Source of the DNA: Tricholoma matsutake
Lineage: Eukaryota; Basidiomycota; Agaricomycetes; Agaricales; Tricholomataceae
Length of the DNA: 64,000 nt
Direction of reading: 5' to 3'
Assembly: GCA_026075535.2 (NCBI GenBank)
Contig: AP026547.1
Span: forward strand, 8,990,001 to 9,054,000
The notes under the pieces were generated by a model, which was not told the origin of the DNA, made no database searches, and saw nothing but the letters and a program-made list of their open reading frames with translations. This document shows positions 56,360-64,000 of the stretch, one piece after another (position 1 is the first letter of the stretch; the number at the start of each line of letters is the position of its first letter). The position numbers were made by a program, and so were the translations under genes.

Positions 56360-57934
56360 TGATCCAAAAACTTGGGAGGAAGCTAAGGGTTCCCCTGATG
56401 CTGAGAGGTGGAAAGAGGGATACATAGAGGAATTGCAGTCATTGAAAGACATGGGTGTTTACAAGTTCATTCCCCGATGTGACGTCCCTCAGGGGAATTG
56501 GATCCGAAAAGGGAAACCAATCTTCCATACTAAGTGGAACAAGACCAGAGCAGCAGTTAGGTGGAAAGTACATCTTGTCTTCAAAGGTTTTGAACAATTC
56601 TATGGCAAAGATTATACTAAAACTACCTCACTGACTGCACACATGGAATCTTGGCATATACTTCTCCACTTAGCAGCATCTCTTGGTTGGGATGCACAAC
56701 AAATTGATGTGAAGACAGCATTCCTCTATGGGCTATTACCAGATGACGAGATACAATACATGCAACAACCGACTGGATTTGAAGAACCTGGGAAGGAAGA
56801 CTGGGTATGGCAACTACAGCGGGGTCTGTATGGCATGAAGCAGAGTGGGTGTATATGGAACCAGACACTTAATGCTCAAATGATTGACTGGGGATTCACC
56901 TGTTTGTCCTGTGAATCTTGCATATACTGCCATAAATCAGACTCAGGGATTATCATTACAGCTGTCCATGTCGACAATTTCTTGTCAATCGTGGACTCCA
57001 AAGACAAAAATGAATGGTTCAAAGATCAGATGAAAAAGGTCTGGACTATTTCGGAGCTGGGTACAGCACACTTTATAGTTGGAATTGTCATTACCTGGGA
57101 CCATCCCAATCGGACTGTTGCACTGTCACAGACTGCGTTAATTGACAAAATCATAGAACAATTTGGTCAAAAAGATGCTTACCCAGTATCTGCCCCTCTG
57201 GAACCTGGATTGAAATTATGCCGCTCAGGTCGTCAGTCTATGACTCCCGATGAACAACTTCAGCTCACTAAACTACTGTACCAATCCCTCATTGGATGCT
57301 TGCTTTACATAGCTATATCCACACGCCTGGACATTGCCTACGCCATCCAACAGCTTTCTCAGTACCTCGACTGCTATTCCTTCGAGCATTGGGCAGTGGC
57401 TATCAGACTAGTGCATTATCTCAAAGGTACAAAGGATTTGAAACTCTATCTGGGTGGTGACCATCCTATTTCTCTCCATGTGTTCAGTGATTCTGACTGG
57501 GCCAATTGCCTTGATACACATTGGAGTGTCAGTGGATATATATGTTCCCTTGGTTCTGGGGCCATGTCCTGGACAGCCCATAAACAAAAAGCATTGTGAC
57601 CTCATCTTGCAAGGCTGAGTACATTGCTGCTTTTGAAACTGCCAAGGAATGCATATGGCTATGCGCATTACCTAATTCCATTGACTACCAACAATCATCC
57701 CCCACTATAATTCACTGTGACAACTCAGCCACTAAAACTCTATCTGAGGACCCCCTCCTTCACTCTCGCATAAAGCACGTCGACATCAAATATCACTTTC
57801 TTCAGGAGCGCATTCAATCACGTGAACTACAACTTACTTATGTGAATACCCACAAAAATATTGTGGACATGTTCACAAAGGCTCTCGATGTCAAACAATT
57901 CACTTATCTTCAGGGGTTCCTTGGACTACACTAG
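56360..57934 (+). pseudogene. copia2 reverse transcriptase and RNase H
   Basis: The open frame covers a linker and RT: PDAERWKEGYIEEL near 56395, VRWKVHLVFKGFEQ near 56560, QIDVKTAFLYGLL near 56702 and GLYGMKQSGCIWNQ near 56825. The catalytic box reads VHVDNFLSIV near 56968 instead of V-D-D; GACGAT has become GACAAT, so RT should be inactive. RNase H: FSDSDWANC near 57483, then a one-base frameshift at about 57594, SSCKAEYIAAFETAKE near 57599 and VDMFTKALD near 57865. Confidence 0.85.
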
Positions 57935-57975
57935 CTCGATTCCATGCGAGGAGGAGTATTCACGGTGAGGAGGAG

Positions 57976-58359
57976 TGTTGAGAATCACACCGTGAACTCA
58001 CATGAACACCATATTACCAAATACGGTTTCCGGCATGCCTTTGGTGCGTTGATCATATTTGCTAGCATGCCTTTGATGCATCAGCTATATTTAGTACATC
58101 CCTTTGAGGTGTGCATTCCGTAGATACCTTTATACTATTCCTCTTTATCATACATGACACATATATATATTGTCATTAGCACCTCAGTCACTTATATGGA
58201 GACTGAGGTGCATATCGATGTTATTACTCAGTTATAGATCATTACTTACTGTACTTGTAGTTCTACTCCTGTTTACACTAGGTACAGTACACCAGAAATA
58301 TAGTCACTTATATGGAGACTGAGTTCTACTCCTGTTTACACTAGGATTAACTTTCAATA
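57976..58359 (+). repeat. copia2 3' LTR
   Basis: Same ends and length (384 bp) as 52827-53210, preceded by a purine-rich GGTGAGGAGGAG tract. Differences are mainly transitions, plus a shorter TATATATA tract and a duplicated GGCATGCC segment. Confidence 0.9.
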
Positions 58360-59870
58360 CACCCAACTCTATCTCCACCATGTGTGGAAACTACATGGAC
58401 TTCCTGGTGCTTTCCTCTCTGACCATGGCCCTCAGTCCATGGCAGAGTTCACCCACAAGCTGTACTGACTTCTGGGTAGGGCACAGCATGGGTATGGGTA
58501 ACACCGTGTGTTTCCAGTCACAGGTATGCACAGGTATGGGTATGCTTTTCCATGGTGTTACGGGTATGTGCAGGTATGCTGGTACCCAGATTTTGGTCAG
58601 GTGAGTGATCATCTGTGTTGAGATTTCAACTTTTTAATGACATATCATGGGAAAAACCCCTGTGATGAGATGTGAACATCTTTTTCAGCAAATTTATATC
58701 AAATATCATGAAAAATAACAGTAAAAAATGCAGGGGTACTTTTCGATGACATATCTGCAAGTCAGGGTGACATGACTCATGGGTTTACCCCCTGTGAGAA
58801 GATGCAAACATCTTTTCCTATCAAATATAATGAAAAATATCAATACCCGTGAATAACCATGGGTAACCCACAAAAACCCGTGGTAACACCATACCCCTAC
58901 CCATGCAGGTACAGTGTTCATGGATATGGATACGGGTAGGGGTATAAGAAAATATACCTGAGGGTTACCCGTGCTGTGCCCTACTTCTGGGGATCAAACT
59001 CCTTGCTTCAACCACCTATCACCCACAAACTGATGGCCAGACTGAGCGAGTCAACCAGGAACTGGAGCAGTACATCCACATCTTTGTCAATGAGTGTCAG
59101 GACAATTGGGATGATCTTCTCCCCTTGGCCAAGTTTGGATACCACAACCATGTCCATGCTTCCACTCAACAGACCCCTTTCCTCTTAGACACTGGACAGC
59201 ATCCATGCATGGGATTTGAGCCTCACCAAACTCCCTCACACATCGAGATGGTGAATGAGTTCACAGAACACATGCAGGATAGCTTGGAGGAGGCGAAGGC
59301 AGCCTTAGCAAAGGTGAAGGACAACATGGTGTGCTTTTACAACCAACACCATTCTCCGACCCCTCAGTACAAGGTTAGTGATTGAGTTTACCTTGACTCC
59401 AGTGACATCTCCACTATGTGTCCATCCAAGAAACTCACTCATTGCTTCCTGGGACCTTTCCCCATTGTTAAGTGTGTTGGAACATGCCTATTGTCTACAC
59501 CTCCCAGCCTCCATGTCCAGACTCCACCCAGTCTTCTGTGTTGTCAAACTCCTTCCAGCTCCCCCAGATCCATTCCTGGGACACCATTCATGTCCACCAC
59601 CACCACCTACAGTGATCAAGGGAGAACCCCAGTATGAAGTTGAGTCATTCTTGGACAGCCAGTTGCATTGAGGAAAACTCCAGTATTTGGTGCATTGGAA
59701 GGGTTATGGGTATGAGGAGAACCCATGGGTTGAAGAGTCCGATGTGAATTCCCCTTGGTTAGTTAAGGAATTCCACCGATGGCACACTGCTGCACTGCAT
59801 CACATTCAAGTCACTGACTTTGGTCATATGTGATTTTGAATGCATTGGGGTGATGCATCTTAGAGAGGGG
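58360..59870 (+). pseudogene. gypsy2 integrase core end and chromodomain
   Basis: Resumes after copia2: HHVWKLHGLPGAFLSDHG near 58378 and MAEFTHKLY before hAT-B at 58477. It resumes again at 58992 with YHPQTDGQTERVNQELEQY near 59017 and DDLLPLAKFGYHNH near 59112. After frame changes, GPFPIVKCVG near 59455 and a chromodomain at about 59610-59790 follow (EPQYEVESFLDSQLH, TGA at an Arg position, then [20 protein letters not shown]). Confidence 0.8.
58477..58983 (+). mobile_element. hAT-B element, short form
   Basis: The element is 507 bp with ends TAGGGCACAGCATGGGTA and TACCCGTGCTGTGCCCTA and the 8-bp duplication CTTCTGGG at 58469-58476 and 58984-58991. ATGGGTATGGGTA-type subterminal repeats match those of 28666-29499. 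There are no modules or ORF. It interrupts gypsy2 integrase; removal joins LYRLLG-type sequence to IKLL, with one TGA at the Arg. Confidence 0.9.
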
Positions 59871-59874
59871 GTGA

Positions 59875-60250
59875 TGTAAGGGGATTAGGGGGAACTTGGG
59901 GGGGTGCCCTGTGTATTTCTCCTGTTTTTTACATTTGTCCTATATTTTTCCTCACTTCATTTCCTTCTATTCTTCATTTTCTATGATTTTTCTGTATTTT
60001 ATTACTAATTTCCCTTTCTATCACATTTGTGCATGTTGACAGTTTTATATTTGGAGGCGGAGCACCCCTTCTGACATCTACCCCTTGGTATGATGTCATT
60101 TGGCAGCCTTGATCTGCCTATCTCCACCTTTTCTATTTTTAGATTATTATTTGATTTTTGCCATCTTTACATATACTGGGCATTGGCAAAGGGATCCTTA
60201 GAGTTTTCTCTTCGGATTTCCCTTTGCTAGAGGCTGAGGTTGCACTTATA
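59875..60250 (+). repeat. gypsy2 3' LTR
   Basis: Begins TGTAAGGGGATTAGGG after a purine tract (TTAGAGAGGGGGTGA) and ends GTTGCACTTATA; 376 bp. It lacks the TTTGGATTTCCCTTTGCTAG duplication of the 5' LTR. Confidence 0.8.
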
Positions 60251-61400
60251 CCTGCCCTAAATACAAAGTCACATGTATGCTGAATTTGATGAAAAATCAT
60301 CGAGATCCTTCCTCAACATCCCCATCAACTACCATCTGTCCATTCTTTTATCCTGATGCCCCACCATCACCTTCCTTTCTCCAGTACCACCACCATACCT
60401 TTGCCACCTTCCATACCACCAGTGCCACCCATGATGACCAAGTAATTTCAGATGCAACAGGGGCCTAAATGAGGGTAGACATTGTTTGAGCCTTAGATGA
60501 GCCTTTTTTTTTTTGTTTGTTTCTTGTTCTTCTCAACTAACTGCCTTGCTTCTTTTTAGGATGTAAACTACTTGTCATGACAGTGCCGATGCAAGACAAC
60601 CCAAGCCATGCCCACCCTACAGACTGCCCCCCATCCAAATGTGATGTGGAGCCTTGTTTATTATGCCCAGGATATCATGTAACGGCACTGGGAGGGCCAA
60701 GTAAGCAACCACCTGCACCCATTTCCATTCCATGTCACAGCTAACCCTCCTCTCCCCCAAATCAGAAATCAGTCACCATGATGCTGGGAGAACCAGGTAA
60801 GCACCCACCCAAACTATGCCATGTCACAGCTAACACCCCCTCCCCCAACCAGGAATTACTCACCATGATGCTTGGAGAGTGAGGTAAGCACCCACCCAAA
60901 CCCATTTCTGTGCCATGTCACAATTAACCCCCAAACCAGGAATTGCTGGCCATGATGGAACACCACCCTTTCCAGCACACACCACCCCACACCTTTGAAT
61001 TTTTGCTTGCAGGATGTATCACTGGTGATAGCGCTCAACAACAACAGCAACACCTGCCTCCCATCCCTATGAGCCTCTGCTCATAGGGTGGTTTGTGGGT
61101 GCTAGAAACCAACAATGATTCAGCTTCAAAACCAATGCAGCACTGCCCACCATGCCTATGAGCAACTGCTTGTAGGGTAGTCTTGCAGGTGCACACACAA
61201 TGGGAAGCACCAGCAATGCAAGGTGATGCAAGACCCAGTATCTGCCCCTGCACTTACAAGCGACTCCTCATAGGATGGACCACAGGTGGTGCCTGTAGGA
61301 GAAGCAGGAGCTGACAACCCCCTACTCATGGGGCAGTTTTCTGTTTTGTTGTCTTGTTAATGGACTGTCCATACATAGTAGACACCCTGAGTATGAAGTA
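60251..61400 (+). repeat. Forward module array after gypsy2
   Basis: An intron-like cassette near 60490-60560 (CTTAGATGAG...CAACTAACTG...TTTTTAG) follows a decayed stem-loop GGGGCCTAAA...TTTGAGCCTT. Three tandem units of about 95 bp at 60700-60950 each have GTAAGCA, CACAGCTAAC or similar, a C-rich tract and CAG before GAAAT/GAATT, again intron-like. Palindromes lie near 61062 (CTATGAGCCTCTGCTCATAG), 61162 and 61255. No protein and no hAT ends were found. Confidence 0.55.
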
Positions 61401-62160
61401 ATATTAGTATTTTGGGATAGATTTTTTTTTCAACAACTTCAAATGGCCATCCTTGTACTGAGAATCAAGATAAATAATACATTTCTGCTGACAGAACCTT
61501 GTTTTGAGGGTGCTACCATGCACTACATAGCATTACATCATAGCAAGGGGGCACAGGGATCAAAAAATGAGACCCAGGTCAATTTTTTTGCTAAGGGCGT
61601 ACCAAGGTGGACTAACTAACTATGTAATCAGGCACATGTCTAAATATAGTAATATGACATCATCTGCATTGGCGCTTCCCTCTGCGTCCTTGCCCTGATG
61701 CCTCACAAGCCATGCACACCCAACTTTGTGGCTCTTGCTCAAGTTCTACACACTGAATGTGATACTAGACACATAAGGTGAGTCAAAAGAACACCCACAA
61801 TACAATGTACTTACCCACTGAGTCTCGCAGCTGGCTTGTTTGCATTTGAGGACCACCCAATGAACCATCGAGGACCAATCCACATAAACACCCATTCAAC
61901 ATGTCAGCGAGTTGTCACAGAACCTGTTTATGCTTTGACTGCCCTGATTCCTCGGGAATTTCAGGTTCAGTTGCTGGTGGTATGTGTTTTACTTTGTTGG
62001 ATGATGTCACACCCACTTCTGTGTTTGTGTTTGCAGTGTTCATGCCGTTTTCACTACTTTTGGTTGTTTCATTGTTGTTTTCACTGCCGCTTCTGGTTGT
62101 TCCATTGTTCTATTGATTAGATGTGGTAAGCAATCTTCACTGTTACGAGACAGGTCTCAC
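61401..62160. other. No recognisable gene
   Basis: Two overlapping short ORFs at 61836-62120 are Cys/Phe/Leu-rich and resemble no family. Nothing else is supported. Confidence 0.4.
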
Positions 62161-62169
62161 CCTGTCAGT

Positions 62170-62720
62170 TGATTCTTCTCACATGATTGGAATGTCTACA
62201 CCAATTTCTTCCCTTTCCACACTCACAACACTGTCAAGATCTTCACCTCCTTCCAAAAAAACACCACTCGCTGAGTCTTCGCCCTCCTCTTCTTCACTGA
62301 AATCATCCCCCTCTGCTTTGTCGGCATCAATCCCCTCAGTCTCACTGGCTTCATCTACCTCAGGGGAATGTGGCCTCAAACATGTTTCACCATCATCATC
62401 GCTAACAAACCAATTTGAAAATGAAGCTTTTTCATATGACAAGGACAACAAATGACATACATTGCAGGAATTTGACTGCTTGACTGCCAACTGTCGATGA
62501 CACGGTGGTGGCTTTTGGTTTTAAAAACATGAGTATGGTTCTGTCCTTCCTTGTTTTTGCCTTGTCTCATTTTTCTTGAGCTGCTTTACATGCTTTTTTT
62601 CCGCAATGGTGCTTCTCGAGGTTAGCCAGCCCAATCTTGCCACACTTTATGTGGCTATTGCAATCTGGACAGAGTGCATATCCGTCAGCGTCAAGAATAG
62701 GTAGTGCTTCGGAAATTGAA
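62170..62720 (-). pseudogene. Decayed Cys/His zinc-finger-like ORF with acidic tail
   Basis: Minus strand from about 62715: GYALCPDCNSHIKCGKIG then LEKHHCGKKACKAAQEK, a C-x2-C ... C ... H-H-C ... C pattern. A TGA and a basic stretch (KTRKDRT) follow. After a frame break, an acidic Glu/Ser-rich tail runs to about 62180 (EGDDFSEEEEGEDSASG). The pattern resembles small zinc-binding proteins repeated in Agaricomycete genomes; the function is unknown and the start was not found. Confidence 0.4.
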
Positions 62721-64000
62721 GTCTTTATCGTTAATGTTCAGTACATTTACACATGTGATTTGTAATGTACTATAGACCCTTGAATAGAATCCATCCTTTC
62801 AATAGGGATAGATGTGCTTTCAATTGCCATTGGCAGATCCCATGACATAATTTTTTACAATATCCAAATATGGAAGTTGTATGTTATTTGACTCGTTTTT
62901 GGGTGTTTAAACTGTTTTATAGCTTCTCATGGGGCTGAACCACTCTCCATACCATCTGTAGGTCCTGTAACATGCTTTTATGTACTTAATTTTGCATTCT
63001 GAGGCCCTGTTCCAGAGGTGTCACTTTTTTTTTGTGCCCTGAGGCTGGACTAACTAACCAGGTACCAGTATGGGATTCTCAGGCCAGTGCCCCCTTGTTA
63101 CATAGTGAACATATGAGACTATACAATGCTACATAGCTAAAGAACCATGCTATGATGCTATGATGCTATGGAGCGCTATGGAGTGCTATGTAGATCAAAT
63201 CAGACTTTGCTGATGCCCTGGGTGTTTATCAGTGCACGTCGTCTGCGAGGCAAGTTGTGATCAGTTGTTTTTTTGTCACCATGACAATGCCATGACCAGG
63301 TGACATTGGCAATACATAGCGATACATGTGGGCCAGAGAAATATATTCCAAATCTAGACTAGGTAGTACCCGTATGATGGCCATAAACCACTGCCAACTA
63401 ACGGGTCTCAACAGGTAATACCTGCCCCGTACCCATACCTATGGCAAGCTAGAGTGATCAGCTGAGTTTTGGTCAGCCATAACCTCGAAACGGTCAGCCA
63501 TCAATGCATCAACCATCAGCCATCATCCTGGAAAATCCAAGAACCTTGGACACCCCATTATTTGAAAATAAATTTGAATTTACTATCAAAGATCAAGTAT
63601 CTCCAATTATGCAGATACAAGAAAACATGTCAAAAGAGAGGAATATTCATGGGCATAGACAAGTATAGTACAAAGTTCTGAGGATGGAAGTGAAGAGCAT
63701 CATGTCCAAGTTGGAGTAGTAAGACGGGTTGCTGTTACGTGCATATGTGAGTAAATTAGACAACTTCTAAAAACATAAAATTGGTGAGATAAATACAGAA
63801 AACTACATTAAGTAAAGACCCCACGGCATGGGGTTGGTGAACCAAGCTGTGATGCTCATTCCAGGAGTACAGTGCGGGATGGGGAGGTCATACTGTGGCG
63901 CAAAGGTGTCAGTTTGGGGCAGGAGCGGCCTTGTGCATCGTGGCACCTGACCATCAGGCAGAGCGTGATGAGGGCCACCCATCATTTTTGTCGTGTCCTT
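62721..64000. other. Low-content right end
   Basis: A short ATGATGCT/ATGGAGCGCT tandem lies near 63150-63190. A minus-strand ORF at 63985-63803 (MMGGPHHALPDGQ) may be part of something extending past the window, but there is no family resemblance. No other feature is supported. Confidence 0.35.

Larger units (their letters stand above)
52827..58359 (+). mobile_element. copia2: full-length Ty1/copia retrotransposon
   Basis: The element is 5533 bp with two 384-bp LTRs and the 5-bp duplication CACCC at 52822-52826 and 58360-58364. It contains a half-tRNA-type primer site, gag with a zinc knuckle, protease, integrase, RT and RNase H in copia order. It lies inside gypsy2 integrase, and removing it with one CACCC rejoins ALGAT to QLYLHHVWKLHGLP. 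The LTRs differ at scattered transitions and one indel. It has stops, one frameshift and a mutated RT active site. Confidence 0.9.
32479..60250 (+). mobile_element. gypsy2: chromodomain Ty3/gypsy retrotransposon with nested insertions
   Basis: The element has LTRs at 32479-32902 and 59875-60250. Its coding blocks lie at 34430-36182, 37028-37727, 51178-52826 and 58360-59870. They are separated by hAT-A (32946-34412, 36183-37019), a large block holding gypsy3 (37728-51177), copia2 (52827-58359) and hAT-B (58477-58983). The blocks follow normal order gag, protease, RT, RNase H, integrase, chromodomain. The sequences just outside the two LTRs do not form a clear 5-bp duplication, so recombination between copies is possible. 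Confidence 0.75.

Overview
The window looks like transposon-packed DNA from a filamentous basidiomycete, most likely an Agaricomycete. The evidence is a KDZ-family transposase with its cysteine cluster, chromodomain Ty3/gypsy elements, Ty1/copia elements, a DIRS/Ngaro-like retroelement, short GT-AG introns with CTAAC branch points, and heavy CpG decay. No ordinary host gene is convincingly intact. A placement nearer Boletales is only an impression from the transposon families.

Layout. 1-3000: arrays of short structured modules (palindromes, GT-AG intron-like cassettes, GC hairpins followed by T runs) around a tRNA-derived repeat. 3000-4004: tRNA-like repeats and a 21-bp tandem repeat. 4005-9612: a 5'-truncated chromodomain gypsy (gypsy1) with an antisense accessory ORF and a 3' LTR. 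9816-12103: the 3' half of a copia element (copia1). 13620-30690: a DIRS/Ngaro-like ORF split by a 14.1-kb KDZ transposon (14164-28299, long inverted repeats, 7-bp target duplication) and by a small hAT-type element (28666-29499). 31177-31977: tandem and SINE-like repeats. 32479-60250: a second chromodomain gypsy (gypsy2) spread over 28 kb. Inside gypsy2 lie a reverse-strand gypsy (gypsy3, to 50985), a full-length copia (copia2, 52827-58359) and several hAT-type elements. 60251-64000: another module array, then low-content DNA with one decayed zinc-finger-like ORF.

Two non-autonomous hAT-like families can be defined from the sequence. hAT-A (ends TAGTGTTT...AAACACTA) has five copies with exact 8-bp target duplications at 25111, 32946, 36183, 42996 and 45393, plus a truncated one at 7118. 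hAT-B (ends TARGG...CCTTA/CCCTA) has copies at 28666 and 58477. In most copies examined, removing the element and one duplication rejoins a retroelement or transposase reading frame, so the nesting order can be read directly.

The most unusual content is inside four of the hAT-A copies, one hAT-B copy and the flanking arrays. These hold recurring stem-loops with compensatory base changes, placed just before intron-like cassettes, which suggests a spliced structured RNA rather than a protein. A second theme is a small protein with a C-x2-C-x6-C cluster and charged flanks, found in gypsy1, gypsy3 and the KDZ element; in the two gypsies it is antisense to pol. Nearly all disabling changes in the retroelements are CpG transitions: Arg CGA to stop TGA, and loss of catalytic Asp only where its codon follows a C.
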